A stretch of 64,000 bases of DNA, from contig OU015669.1 in the NCBI GenBank assembly GCA_907165275.2, positions 8,516,501-8,580,500 of the forward strand, read 5' to 3'. The notes under the pieces were generated by a model. It ran no database searches and was not told where the DNA came from. It saw only the letters and a list, made by a program, of their open reading frames with translations. The translations under genes and the position numbers were made by a program. This document shows positions 10,092 through 22,956 of this stretch, one piece after another. Position 1 is the first letter of the stretch, and each line of letters begins with the position of its first letter. The DNA comes from Zygaena filipendulae. Lineage: Eukaryota > Arthropoda > Insecta > Lepidoptera > Zygaenidae.

Positions 10092-10729
10092 GAGCGTTCA
10101 TGCATTGTAAAGGGGCCCCATTAAACCTACACCTGGGTCGCAAGTCCCAGGCACTGCTCCGTGTTCCCTACGGATATCTGGTATGCTGTATTATCTATAA
10201 CTATGTTGGTGCAATTGCCTATTATAGTTCCCGTGTTCCTATGCTCTTTTCCTACAAATTTATTATAATCAAATTAAAAGAAACATTATAGATAGGTAAT
10301 AAATATAAACTAATTATTCGATATTGAGTAATAGGCAGGTTTTAATTTTAGTGAATTTTAAAGTATAAAGTAGGCTTAAATGAAATCACAAATCAATCAC
10401 AAGCATTTCCTCAGCCTGCGTTGAGTTTCTTTAATCATAAAATATTCTTATACATATATTATTATGTTATCTTATCAGAAGAACCTAGTAGTTTATTATG
10501 TATTGATATATTACTGTATATGCAGATATGTATTTTATTTATATTCTTATATATTATGCCTTCCTTATTTTTTCTTATCTATTTATTTTACAACTTTTCT
10601 TTTATTTCCTTTCCTTTTTTATCCCGTCTTGATTCTATCAAACCATTATTTTTATGTTTGTCAACCTCCTTTCTATTTATCTCTTCTCCCGCCAATGTTT
10701 TCTTCAATTCCATTCGATTTTTCAAAGGT

Positions 10730-10861
10730 TGACTGGAAGAAATCCCCTCGCGGGATAAGTCCGCCTTTGAGCATAAATTACCTATTTGTTTTGATTTTAT
10801 CAACTTGTAAAAACTTTTTTTATGCTCAATAAAGTATACAAACAAACAAACAAACAAACAA
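10730..10861 (+). repeat. (CAAA)n-tailed dispersed repeat, nested in hAT element
   Basis: Plus-strand copy of the 9206-9337 family, with CCCCTCGCGGGATAAGTCCG and CAATAAAGTATACAAACAAA. It sits inside the hAT element and so inserted after or with it. Confidence 0.75.
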
Positions 10862-11049
10862 TCATCGTCCCTTAAACCAAGCCGATGCCCCCCATTTTTA
10901 TCTGGGCCCCTTAATGCCCCCTGTAGATCTCCAACGCCCACAGGGGGGCGTTATCGTCCACTTTGAGAAAGACTGTTCTAAATGCACATTTTATTGACAG
11001 TAATCATAATACGATACATCTTTTTGTCCTAGAAAAAAGGGCCAATATC

Positions 11050-11318
11050 CTCGCGGGTGGAACCACGGGAAAAACTTCTTGGTGTATATAATTAAGTTTT
11101 GGAATAGTACATTGACATTCTATGTACTTACCAATAAAAGCTGGAAAATAATAATTTCGGAGTTCCCGCGGGAATTCCGGAAAAAGTACCCTATGTTATG
11201 TTATGTATGTTTCTCTGTAACCTTGACAATGCATGTGTATGCAAAATTTCATGATGATCAGTTTGAGACACTTGTTACACAGTTTGAGTTACTTTTGCAT
11301 TTAATAATATTAGTAGGG
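11050..11318 (+). repeat. TTCCCGCGGGAA-core dispersed repeat, partly rearranged
   Basis: Core at 11155-11180 (GGAGTTCCCGCGGGAATTCC), then TGCAAAATTTCATGATGATC, ending ATAATATTAGTAGGGA. The first part is interrupted by unrelated sequence. Confidence 0.7.
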
Positions 11319-12101
11319 AGGGAGTAAGAGGTAGGGATAAACACAAACTGAATATTGTCTACAAAGATACATAAGATATGAAACTACATTTATTACGGTT
11401 AAATATAAATCCCATTTATTGCCTATTATATTCTACAGCGTAATAATGTCGCCGAAAACTAATCCCTCATCAGGAGCGATCGTAAAACTGAAACAGTTAG
11501 CATTAGAACCTTAGTTATTGCTCGAACAAATGAGATAATATAGGTACTTACTCTTATATACCTACGTCTTATGTTATTCGGTTACTCTACACCGGTTTGT
11601 GGTTTATGGTTTACGTTAACGGTAGGTACGAGTAATTATAAAATGGGAATAGGATACGGACTAGCGAGGTAAGGTAAGGTAAGCTTGTATGTATCAAGTA
11701 ACATTATTAATTAACTTTAAAGGGACATAATAATCACAACTACCTATATATATAAATATGTAATAATAATAATAATAATTCATTTATTTGCTGAACATGG
11801 TGTACATTAGGATGTTACATAAAAGTTCGAGGCGCATATTCGCTGTATTGGCATGAAAATTTTTACTGAAATTTTGTAAATACAGTAAATAAATCTCAAA
11901 AATATGCCTAAAAAAAAAATTAGAAGTCAAAATTAAATTAAATTAATCACAATTATGAAGAGGTAGTACAATATTATGTCAAAATAAAAAATATGTTAGG
12001 TAGGTCCCATTTTTAGTCATTTCATTAGTAATGTCAACATAGCAGATTTTTACTGAATGCATGTGAAAGTATAGCTACTTTATTTAAGGTACTCAGAACA
12101 A

Positions 12102-12235
12102 ACTAGCTGTCCCCTGCGGTTTCACCCGCCGTAATTTTAGAGTTCTCGTGGGAATTTCGGGATAAAAGTATCCTATGTCACTCATGAGTACCGTAGCTTC
12201 CGATAAGTGAAGGAATTTCCAAAATCGGTACGTCA
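12102..12235 (+). repeat. Dispersed repeat, 5' half
   Basis: CTAGCTGTCCCCTGCGGTTT then GGGAATTTCGGGATAAAAG; the tail is replaced by a SINE-like element. Confidence 0.65.
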
Positions 12236-12264
12236 CAAACTCACAAATTTATGCATGTTATATA

Positions 12265-12462
12265 TTATCCAGTTATTAATGCCACACTATCTACCTTTCT
12301 TTTTACTTCTCTCTCTAACGGAGGAGGCTGCCTATGAAAAAATTGCTTTCAGCAATATATGTCGCCTCATTGTACGTATCCATATGTTTCTGTGTTTTGT
12401 AAAAATTGTGTCTTCTACTGTGTGTGCAATAAAGTATATTTGATTTGATTTGATTTGAAATT
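12265..12462 (+). mobile_element. SINE-like element ending (GATTT)n
   Basis: AATTGCTTTCAGCAATA followed by GTGTGCAATAAAGTATATTT and (GATTT)n is a common lepidopteran SINE or LINE 3' end. The frame at 12207-12443 is a product of this repeat. Confidence 0.6.
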
Positions 12463-12689
12463 TTACCTCTTTTTAGTATTAATATTTGTAGACAACGATT
12501 CTTAAAATTGACACTGACAACACTGACAGAGTTAGATACTTTTGCATTTGGTCGGTGTTCATTTCGGCATCACAAAAATTTTTAGGCGAATTTTGTTTAA
12601 ATGTATAAATTCTGTCACACATTTTTTAATTTTTTGTGATGCCGAATAGAGATATTATGGCTGTCTATGTCATTTATACTACGTGTTCC

Positions 12690-12850
12690 TTGCAGTTTAA
12701 TCCGCGATAATTTCGGAGTTCCCGCAGGGGTTCCGGTACGAAAAGTAGGTACCCTATGTCCTTTGTACCCCAGTCAACGTATATGCAAAATTTATGATCG
12801 GTTGTGTAGTTAAGCCTTAAAAAACAAACCAATCAATTCACATTCTCATT
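12690..12850 (+). repeat. Dispersed repeat, diverged
   Basis: TTCGGAGTTCCCGCAGGGGT then CCCTATGTCCTTTGTACCCC and TGCAAAATTTATGATCGG. The tail is lost. Confidence 0.65.
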
Positions 12851-13159
12851 TAAAGGACGATAAGAATAATAAAGATCATAAGGATAATATAGGTTATTAC
12901 ATAGATTATTTAAAATACCACTGGTGCGTTTGTCTGAAGTATTCGTGCATGTAACTTCTAAATGATTCAACCTATTGAAGCGTTATTCACACAGTATATT
13001 TGTTGTTTTGAGAAGACGATGGTCCATGCTTCTCAAGAGAATTTAGAAATTCACGCAGGTGGAATCATGAGATACAGCGTGTAGTAAGTATATACCTACA
13101 GGTTGTAATTTTTAACGAGGGAAATGTTTAGGTGTTCGATATTTCATGCTTAATAAGAT

Positions 13160-13345
13160 TGTAATTAAACAAAAATGTTTGTTTGTTTGTAATGGATAAA
13201 TTAAAAAACTACCAAACCAATTTTAAAATTATTTCACTTATAAAAAGCTACAGTGTTCCTGAGTAATACAGAGTTAATTTTATCCCGGGATTGCTACGGG
13301 AACGCCGAAATTTTCGGGAGTAAAATCGTGGGCAATCTACTATAA
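13160..13345 (-). repeat. Dispersed repeat, diverged
   Basis: In reverse: core-like TTCCCGTAGCAATCCCGGG preceded by a CCCACGATTTTAC start and followed by AAACAAACAAAC. Confidence 0.5.
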
Positions 13346-13554
13346 AAAGATACATGAATAAAAACTGAGAGAGAGAGAGAAAGAAAACCCTAATAACCTA
13401 CACTAAGAAAGGGGTTATGCGGGTACTTTTACATTTGATTTGTCAGTGTCATCATCATACATGATTATTAAATGATAATTACATAAACAATTACGTATTT
13501 TTTTTTAGATATTTGAAAAGAGAATCGAATACTGAAAACCTTGTTTCAATATAT

Positions 13555-13623
13555 CACTATAATTTAAAGTTACATCCTGTATAAATTTTAACTCTGTATA
13601 AATTTACACCCTGTATATACTAT
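13555..13623 (+). repeat. Three degenerate CCTGTATAAATTT units
   Basis: ACATCCTGTATAAATTT, TAACTCTGTATAAATTT and ACACCCTGTATATAC lie close together, a small tandem array of about 17-24 bp. Confidence 0.45.
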
Positions 13624-14309
13624 GTAATGCAGTATATTATATCCCGATCTCCACTCGTCTTAATCAAGTGTTCACCGTAGCGAGCTTCCACAAACAAACA
13701 GTGTGAGAGACGTCGCCTCTGGGCATAATTGGTTAAGTGGCGACTGTGTACAACCATGTTGATTTTGTATTAACATCGCTGCCGAACATCCGTGCCTGAC
13801 TGTTGGCGGACGGGAATGTTATCATAAAGAATTTAGCCAAAGTATATAAGTGTATGTTAAGCCACTACAAATTCTTAAGCAAGATAATAATAATGATGAT
13901 CATCATGCTTGAACATTTTTTCTTTCTTCCTTTTTATGGACTTTCGCATATAATGCATTTAGCCAGTTTCAAGTAAAATTAATTGGATCAATGTATTTTC
14001 TATTAGAATGCTTCATTGTACGGTTCTAAATTGCAAGTAACGGTACTACAACTTGCAAGAACTTTCTCGGAGCTCTTGGAGGAAACCGAAGAAATCAGCT
14101 CGAAATGTCATTTATCTTCTTGAGCACACGAAAAACCGTCACTGTGAAAATTTGTCCAATACAGCAACCTTATAACACAACAAAATCAATTTTTAACGAA
14201 ATCATTATTTTTATTTTTTATTTATTTTATTCATAAGCCATCTTTGATTCTCGCCAAAAAACTCTACACTTGAACATTATCACACGTTTGAAATCAATAG
14301 ATATTTTAA

Positions 14310-14472
14310 AACAAAGTCCTCCGCCACGACTATCTGTCTGTCCGTTCGCGATAAATTCAAAGACTATTAAACGGATTTTCATGCGGTTTTCACCGGGTTT
14401 ATACGTATAGTTTATTCTGGAATTCCTGCGGAAAACCCGAAATTACCACGGGAGAAACCGCGGGAGATTATA
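14310..14472 (-). repeat. Dispersed repeat, reverse copy
   Basis: TCTGTCCGTTCGCGATAAA, ACGGATTTTCATGCGGTTTT, GGAATTCCTGCGGAAAACC and GGGAGAAACCGCGGGA show the whole family layout in reverse. Confidence 0.65.
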
Positions 14473-14789
14473 GTACCTTATAAGTAACTAATATTATATA
14501 TATTATGTACTTTTCTTGTAAATACACATACTAGGTACACAAAGTAGACACGAATAAAAGTTAAATAAAAAATAATATAAATAAAAAATTCATAATTGCC
14601 CTCCAGATTCACTTCCAAAAGATATACTTAATATTATTACAGAGACAAGTCTACATAGTAGGTATGAAATAAAAAAAGAACAAACTTATTGTCATTTTTG
14701 GTAATGAAATAAAACTACATTTAATATGGAGTAAAAATTTTATGAAGTTATTGTAGAATGAAAAATAAATATCAATTTTATTATTCTTA

Positions 14790-15026
14790 CCGCCGCACTC
14801 AGAGTCGACTTTAATGATTACTTAGTTAAGTATAGATTTTTAAAACAAAACTGCCGCAATCAGACAAGTTTGATAAATTAATGTTAATTGGCATTTAACT
14901 AATTAGGTTACATCTCATTAAATGCCAACTAACATTAATTTACTAAACGTCTCTGATTGCGGCAGTTTTGTTTTAAAAATCTATACTTAACTAAGTAATC
15001 ATAAAACTCGACTCTGAGTGCGGCCG
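14790..15026. mobile_element. Palindromic MITE, full copy (237 bp, TTA target duplication)
   Basis: Terminal inverted repeats begin CCGCCGCACTCAGAGTCGAC and the two arms pair over most of their length. The flanks are TTA on both sides. A 3-bp TWA-type duplication points to PIF/Harbinger-like mobilisation, but that is inferred from the duplication only. Confidence 0.88.
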
Positions 15027-16455
15027 TTACCCCGAGGCTAAGACATTCTCAAAAGGATTTAAATTTTTACTATTACCATTCTTTGATAACTCAAAAATGA
15101 TTGCTACGTGAATGAGAATGGCAAAGATGGCTCATTAAAAACAGATTTCAAACTGTGAAAAACTGTAAAAAGTAACGACACTGGCATGATTCGGGGAAAT
15201 GCGAGGAAAGTTCTAAAAACTGGTGATTTTCCACAGATCGGAAACGGTTTCAATGGCCGATATTAGCAGTTAGCACTAAAAGTTACGAAGATAACTGTTT
15301 TTAGATTTGTAAAATGCACTAAAAATTTCTACCTATTACACTTTATTCAATATAAATTTTTGAAAAAAACAATGTAACGGTTATTTTTTTTTTTGTAAGA
15401 TTATCCTTTTACATTTTACTTGGTTTTTGAAAAAAAAAAAATGTTTAAGAGATTTCAGCTTTTATTTTTCTATTTGAAAATATTAAATTTTGTTACTAGA
15501 AATTTGCATAGTTCCAAAAGTATTCAAAATTCTGTGAGATAATTTTTAAAAAGTCCTGCTTTTAGGTACACTGAGCAAAAAATAGTGGGCGGAATTTTCC
15601 ATCACGCTTTCTTCATCAAATAGAATTAACTGTTATTTACCCTAAAGATTTCCTGTTTTCGGCTATACGTTGAGTTTTGGAACATCATGTATATACTCTT
15701 ATTAGTAGTCCTTACTTTCAATCAGATAAAGTTTCATACTTTATACTGTGATCTATGAGAGTACCTTATGACGGATTTCAAGCCTAATAAGTAATATTCT
15801 ATCATTCCGAAAGATCTCTTTAACATGCACGGAACTTGTTTTCACAACACTGAACCCATATTATTCATATTTGCGTTTCCCAAACATTCCACATGTTTAA
15901 CTTTGAATTACAAATGTTATAATTTATTTATAATTCCATTAATACCTGAAAGGAACCTTCATACATTCACATTTTGTTCTTTATTGCTTTAGTAATAGAG
16001 TGTTTTGATGTATGTAGGCCAGTTATTCTGATTTGTGATTCAATGAGGTAGAAATTTCTTTGATGTCCGCTTATTTGTGCTGATAAAATATCATTTTGAT
16101 TGAGTCAATGGTACAGTTTGCGTCTAAAATATTGATTTATGCCTATTGAATCCCATTTTACTGACAAACTAGTTTATTTACTGAATAGAATAAAGATTTG
16201 CTATATCAAATTTTTACCTATATGTCAGCCATGTATAGCCAAATTACTTGTAAAGAAAAAAAGCATTAAACACAGGTCACTTAGCGATTTTATGCAATAA
16301 TATGTCTGTTCACTAAGATTAGTCATTCCGCGAGTAACACAAAACGTGCAATTTAGCATTTTTAAAATCATAGAACCAAATACCTACTGCTTGATGTTCT
16401 GCGTTTTTAATTATGAGTGTTTCAGTAAATCAACTCTGGTAACATAAATTTTTAT
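15027..16455. other. AT-rich intergenic DNA
   Basis: Poly-A/T runs, no frame above background and no repeat that I can place. Confidence 0.5.
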
Positions 16456-16457
16456 AA

Positions 16458-16720
16458 ACTTCATCATCATCATCATCATAGCGGCCCTTATGTCGTCCAT
16501 GAGCGGACGTAGGCCTCCTCCAAACTCCTCCACGTCCGGCGATGTTGGGCTGTCGCCATCCAGTCTCTGCCTGCATGTCGTCTGATATCGTCGACCCACC
16601 GTCTAGGTGGCCGACCTGGCGATCTGGTGTTGGCCCAAGGTCCACCCTAGCACTTTTCTGGTCCATCGAGCCTTGTCCTATGTGCCCCGCCCACATCCAC
16701 TTCCGGTGGGCTACTTTACA
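16458..16720 (-). pseudogene. RTE-clade LINE 3' end, broken
   Basis: In reverse the sequence reads WAGHI and DDMQAETGWRQ, corresponding to the WAGHIAR...RW.DDI....G..W...A.DR C-terminus of RTE-type reverse transcriptase polyproteins, but with frame breaks. It ends in a (CAT/ATG)n tail at 16460-16480, as such LINEs do. GC content is well above the surroundings. It is a short dead copy. Confidence 0.6.
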
Positions 16721-17103
16721 AACTTATTATTTGTTATTTTATAAACATACTACGATAATATTACCAAGACATACCTACGTTAACATAGGTAGGTACATAT
16801 TTTACGTGCACATTTGCTACCTTCAACACAAAGCAGTTGTAAACAGGAACAACTTGTTAATTTCTCTTCACTTTTTTCCAGTGTAGATTTCCAGCCCTCC
16901 ACAAAAAAGTCGAAAAAAGGAAACCATGAAAACGCATCCACGTGTTACCGTTAAAATTTCAACCGGCAACGGTTAGTGGTAATAACATGAAGCTCAGTTA
17001 GGATACAAGTTTTATGCGCTATAACTGTTTAACACGTGACGTTTTATACGTCATAGCGTACCTACACGTGAATAAATTTAATCGTCAATCCTTAACGGTC
17101 GCC

Positions 17104-17204
17104 TATAAAATTTCGCCTATCTGATTGCATTTTACGGCAATAGTTTGGTTTTAGTTATAAAGTTTCGAGCAATCACAAGTTGCATTAATTGAGTAATGGT
17201 AAGC
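17104..17204 (+). promoter_or_regulatory. Weak candidate promoter with short exon
   Basis: TATAAAA (17104) and TATAAAG (17156) precede ATG|GTAAGC at 17196. Many insect secreted-protein genes have such a minimal first coding exon, but no following exon was found. Confidence 0.15.
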
Positions 17205-18390
17205 ATTTAATTACACATAAACTATGCCGAATAATTAGGAAAACGTAAAAATATTTTGCATCTGTTTGCCACAGAAATGAAATTAACACCACCCACTGTA
17301 AAAAGTCAAATCTTCTGAGATATTTAATTTAAAAACAAACCGACAATAGAATGGAGTAAATAGTTTTTTGGTGATAATTCTGCCAAAGAAGTTTTATTAA
17401 GCTCCAGAGTTATCATCTAAAGTTAGTATTTACCCCATTCTACATATTCTACCAACGATTTCTCTTTAAACGAAACGTCTTAAAGGACATGATTTTCTAT
17501 AATGGTCATCGCTAGATTTCATCATCATCATCATCTTCATCATCACTCCTTATTAATTTGGAATCCCCCGCCGCTTTAAATTTCTGAACAAGGATCTCAG
17601 GCACGTTCGAAATTATAGGTAATATATAGGTCATCAATCTGGCAACCAGAGCAAAAACGCTAGATGTTTTGTTGTTAGAGGTGCAGGGTACCTACACTTT
17701 TCACGATTTTAAAAGCACCTAGTAAGTTTTTCCATTCCCCAATTACATATAATTCACAATTAAATTTGAGTAGCGGTTCATAGATCCTCTCTTTTATCTA
17801 TCTACTACTTTTGAACCAGCAATTCTTGTATAATATAATTATAAAAATAATATTTCACTTCACTTGGTACTGCTTTACCGACACAGCAACACTAAAGATA
17901 CTTAACAATAGACGGAGTTGTTAAATTGTGATGATAAAAATATGTACTTACGTAAAAACTGTAAAATTTACCAAAAAAAATACCGAGCAAACCTCGGTTG
18001 TCCAGGTAATATATCGCAAGTAAAATGACTGTGTTATACAGACAGACAGATGTGACGATTTTATAATGGATCCATTTTGACGTTTAGCTACACAACCCTA
18101 GTAGCTGCTTTATGTCGCTAAATTTATAAGAAGGTTGAAATTTAAAAAACTTTAAGCTTCAGCTGTAAAATATTTCCAGCGTAGCATATCTGGATATTGT
18201 GCAAATTGTACAGCCACGTGACAACCTGTTATAAGGATATGGTAGCACTATCTACATTTGCTCACACAAGTCGATGTGAAATACATTAATCATACGTTTT
18301 GCATACTGAAAATGCACTCGGTGAGTTGATCGTATCGATCTTTGATTTAAGAGACGTAAGAGTATTTTAAACAGGACGTGGAGTCAAGAA
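17205..18390. other. AT-rich intergenic DNA
   Basis: It contains a (CAT)n run near 17518-17545 and no supported gene. Confidence 0.5.
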
Positions 18391-18394
18391 TCAC

Positions 18395-18600
18395 TATATT
18401 ATAAAACAAATTCCTCCGCCTCGTCTGTCTGTCTGTTCAAGATAATCTCCGAATATACTGAACGGATTGGCATGCGGTTTTCACAGGTAGATTAAGCTTG
18501 GTCTGGATAAAGGTTTTGTTTCATTTAAATTGAATGTTAGGGAAAAAAGTTGTTGTATAAAAACGTTTCACGCGGGTGAAACCGTGGGGCACAGCTAGTT
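18395..18600 (-). repeat. Dispersed repeat, reverse copy
   Basis: CCTCCGCCTCGTCTGTCTG, GAACGGATTGGCATGCGG and GCGGGTGAAACCGTGGGGC then ACAGCTAGTT. Confidence 0.7.
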
Positions 18601-19129
18601 TCGTAATATTGTTCGAAAATGTCACATCTTTTACCTTATCTATTCCCCAAATAAATTTTCTTCTTACCTCCAAATTTACAAATGCAAGGAAATGCAAAGC
18701 TCATGGCCGCCGCATGTATTACGTCGAAGCGAACTTACTGCGCTAAGCAAACTTATTGCGACTGTGAAGAAACTTCCAGAATTTAATATTGTTTATGACA
18801 CGTCTGCTTTACATTCGTGTTTATCCAGTTTAAAGTTTTACGAGTAAAGTAGGTATTAAGTTTCTTAGCTTAGTTATAAGTTATAAAATAAGTACGTGAG
18901 AAGGTTTTTGAGATACCTACATACCTAAATATTTTTTGAAGGCTCATAAGTTTTTTTTTATCCAAATAGAACGACCATAGAGAAAAACGAACAAAATATG
19001 GACCGTACCTTTAGTAGTGATTTTAATATTATAAAAGAAAATTTATGGCGCTGCCTCAATTAAAGAAGGTCGCCACAATATTTTTATTTTCAGTAACTTT
19101 CCGCTTTATTTATAGTATTTATGGTTACA

Positions 19130-19350
19130 TCCTTACTAAATTACTTATCTACTTATAAATGCGAAAGTGTGTTTGTTTGTTTCTTATGCTGAAGGCCTGA
19201 AGGCTTTAACGGCCCAATCAGTCATCACGAATTTATGCATACTATATATACGTTGTCAGGGATAGGTACAGATAATCACATAGGGTACTTTTTATCCCGG
19301 AATTCCTGCGGGAACTCAGAAATTAACGTTGATAAAACCGGGGGATAAGG
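19130..19350 (-). repeat. Dispersed repeat, reverse copy
   Basis: TATAAATGCGAAAGTGTGTT, CCCGGAATTCCTGCGGGAAC and GATAAAACCGGGGG. Confidence 0.7.
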
Positions 19351-19477
19351 GTTGGTTTTTCCAATCAAATTTAAATTCAATCAAAAGTCAACCTGCAGAA
19401 TTAGTGTAAAAATTAAAGAATTATGTTTGGGCTATCTACCAAACGCCGAAATTTGATCTGCCAAAACATCATCCTTA

Positions 19478-19774
19478 GTAATATTATAAATGCGAAAGTA
19501 ACTCTGTCTGTTTGTCTGTCTGTCTGAGTGTTATGCTTTCACGCCTTAACGGCTCAACTGATCATCAGGAAATTTTACATGCACGATGTCAGGGGTGCAG
19601 AAAAGGACAGAGGGTACTTTGTACTTTTTACCCCGGAATTCTTGCGGGATCTCTGAAATTAACGCAGATGATGTGTATTAAATTTTGCATACTACACGTT
19701 GTTAGAGATAAATAAAAGGATATAGGGTAGTTTTATTCCAGAATTCCCGGGTGAAACCGCGGGGAATAGCTAGT
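19478..19774 (-). repeat. Dispersed repeat, reverse, internally duplicated
   Basis: Starts TAGTAATATTATAAATGCG, has GGAATTCTTGCGGGATCTC and then repeats the middle (TTTTGCATACTACACGTTG) before GTGAAACCGCGGGGAATAGC. It resembles the doubled copy at 1369. Confidence 0.7.
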
Positions 19775-22700
19775 CTCTAAATAAATGTATAATTATTCTA
19801 ACGATAGACAAAACAGATAAACAAAAAGCGCAAATAACAAATGAATGCGTCTTTTTATATAACAAAAATATTATTACGCATTCATTTATTACACAAACAA
19901 AAAAAAACGGACAAAATGAATCATCCGTCTCGATTCGATTTGCGAACATCTTTCTTGTTCTTATGTATTATTCAGTGAACGCCAGTAAATAAGTTTAGTT
20001 TCGGACAAAATGTTCCCAAGTGACACAGATACAAAAAAATTTACAAACGTAACTTTGCTGTACAAAAACAATCATGTATCTTTTTTTAGAACCTGTCCAT
20101 AGGGTTCAAATTTGTATTTTCCTGTGTTCACGTAACGGCATCAACAAGTTGGTTTCTGTATTCTTTGCGGGGGAAACTGCCCATCCGTCAAAGTCCGCTT
20201 TATTTATCGTTTTAGTTGAATTTTATCGAACTAATAGCTATGGAGATAAATTTACTATCGGTAAAGGAATTCTACGGTGAAAAGGGTTGATTTTCCGAAT
20301 AAAACCACTTATATTTTAGTAACAACTCTTTAGTAAATCAAATATAAAAAGTTATATTGGTTGTTGACCTAGTTTAATATAATGAAATAGTAAAACTTGG
20401 ACATTATCACACAGCCCCAACTGGTTCCAAACTAAACAGAGCAGGGCCCTTATTCTCTATGACCAACTACATTCCTTGCCCATAACGCACGTCCCAATTC
20501 CACATTTCCGTAGCAGCCATGATTTCTAATCACTAGACTAACGGTGCTGTCAGTTTAAAAAATTAAGAAATATAAGTTTGCGGTGTGTCAATAGAATCTA
20601 AACTTTAATTGTAACATTTAACGTTCAATGTAATTATACTCGTACACTCGCACGTTTGAATTCAGAAAATACTCAAATCAACTCTGTATTTCTTCTACTA
20701 TTCTCTTCTCTCTTTAGAAATAGATAAAAAAAAACTTTTTCCAAAAGCATTCCAAGAATGCAATTCTAGATACTGGCAGCTCCAAGAGTTTTCTTACACG
20801 TCTTTTGACATCTTTTGCCGCAACCCTTCCGCTGCGGTGGACATTTTAATTTATATGAATTATATCATTTCATTTGTCTGCGACAGAAAAAGACACTTAT
20901 TCCGACTTCAACCCTTTGCGATGAAAGAAAAAGATACAATATACTGAACTTTTAACTTTGAATTTTTAGTTATACGTTAGCTACGAATCTAAAAAGTGCT
21001 TATTTATAAGGCCCTTTTAAGATTGCTGTAACTAAATAGTTTGGCTGTGTAACTTTTATTTAATATTAGGTACAAGTGCATTAACTCCTAGTAACTGTAT
21101 TAAATAACTTTTTAATTACCTAAAGCTTTATTTAGACCAAGTGATAACTGATGATTAACAACTATCAGTTTCCGCTCAGTGTGGTATTTTTTTTAATTTA
21201 TTCTTCATATTTATGTAAATTATTTACTATCGGGGAAGTTTTACTTCAACCACGCATATTTTTTTTACACATTTTGCAAAAAAAAAGTTCTCATCTATTC
21301 TAATAGTTTTTTTTCCTGAAGAATTAGTCTTGCCACATAATCATTTTCATTACAGAAGGTGTAAGTACTTCAATAAACCTTCATATTTTAGAATGACTGA
21401 TTTTGAGAATTTTTGATTACCCATGAAAAAACAAATAACCAAAAACATTCTCTGCACAGTGGGGACGAACATCGAATGATTAGATACGAAAATTAATGTC
21501 TCAAAAAGTATTATAAATCGTCATACGTGATACGAGAATGTGTAAAACATGGGAGTCAGTGTAGCGCATGCGGCACATACATCACTACCGCTTGCCAGAC
21601 ATCAAATAAACGTCTGGTGTTGCTAACATTTTTCATTTGGAAAGATGCCCCGATACTGTTTCTGTACCTTTTTCTGGTATTTTGTGCTGTCTCATTGTGC
21701 TGGGCAGTGATTTGTGGATCATTTTGTTCGGTTTTGGCAGGAAATAGAAATGGCTTTAAAGTTTTTGAAAATTTATTGATAGAAATTCGATCTGTCGTTC
21801 TTTAAATTGAACTTAAAATTAATGGTTTTGTACTTTTTTTTTATTAACCTAAAGCATTTACAAATATAAATTACATATTATATGGATTTATCTCGCTCGT
21901 TAAATAAATTTTATTTTATTTTATCTCTCTTTTATTCTTTGTCGCCATCGTATTTCACCACAATGTTCGGAATTTTAATCTCAAATTCTAGGTATCAGAT
22001 CTTACTTATACATAATCTAGCTCTAGGTAGCTCATATTGGACCAATTAAATTGATTTGTTACTTTATTGCTTGCAGTAAAACTTGGCCACTGAATCGGAT
22101 TAAGTACTAAATTTGGTATAATAGTAATTATTAACTACTGCTCGGTAAGTTATCTTAAGTAATATTCTTTGAACGTTATCATTCTACTGGCAATTTCTCT
22201 GCAAATACCTTTCTTTTTTTTAGATAGCAGAAAAAATCCGTAGGTATTCTTTTATCAACCCAAAAGTCTTTTTCAGACGTCTGTTTACTGTCGTTGATAT
22301 CGGTTGAAGTACCAACACAAAACTTTGCTACTCTATTATGCAATGTAAAAGCTAAGAATTGACATAAATGAAAATAAAAAAGGAGACAAAGATTACATAC
22401 TAGCCAATTCTGGCTAACTCAAAATTCCGTTCGAAATTGCAGGAAAACAAACGACGTGTGCGTAGAATATGATCTCTAGTTGTTCAACCACAGTTTCATG
22501 ACTCTGTGACACTGATTGTCGTTCTATGCCTTTCTATGGAAATATGAATTCAGATTATTTTAGCAGTTGGCGCTTGTATGACGTGTGTATGCAATCCCTT
22601 AACGACTATTGTTTGTTATGCTAAAGCTTAGCTGGTTGATAGTGTGGCCACCTGCGTTAGTACCTATGCAATAATTGTGTCTGCTTACCAGGATGTTACT

Positions 22701-22956
22701 CGGCGAGTTTCTGGACTCTTAGCAATAAGCAAAGCTCTTTGTATTGTGTCTTTAGCCTTAACAGTCAGTATACTCACCGCCTCTAACTTTAATAAATACT
22801 TACATAAAGGTTAAAATAGTGCATCCATTGTGAATGCTTTCGTCGTCACAAAGGTGATCGCCAGACTGTGAAATGTCCGTGTATTTATCAAACAGTTCAA
22901 CACTTAATATACTTTTGCATGTTATTTTAGTGAAATGGTATTCTTTAAACCTTTTA

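Larger units (their letters stand above)
9588..10975. mobile_element. hAT-type DNA transposon, non-autonomous (1.39 kb)
   Basis: The ends are CAGAGATTCTCAAACTT and, inverted, CAGTCTTTCTCAAAGTGG, matching the CAG..TTCTCAAA termini of hAT elements. The flanking 8 bp TTCTAAAT is a perfect direct repeat (9580-9587 and 10976-10983), the diagnostic hAT duplication length. Both ends carry CCGCCCCC/GGGGGCG-rich subterminal sequence. No transposase frame with a dimerisation or RNase-H-like domain is visible. The interior has a promoter-like region, an AT-rich block and a nested (CAAA)n-tailed repeat. Confidence 0.88.

Noticed and set aside
10421..10941. Hydrophobic ORFs that could be membrane proteins
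   Set aside because: They lie in T-rich low-complexity DNA within the hAT element and run into the nested repeat and terminal sequence.
16411..16886. Overlapping ORFs of up to 114 codons
   Set aside because: Antisense or frame-broken versions of the RTE LINE 3' end.
21527..21805. 92-codon hydrophobic frame
   Set aside because: One membrane-like stretch, no family match, no splice or promoter support.
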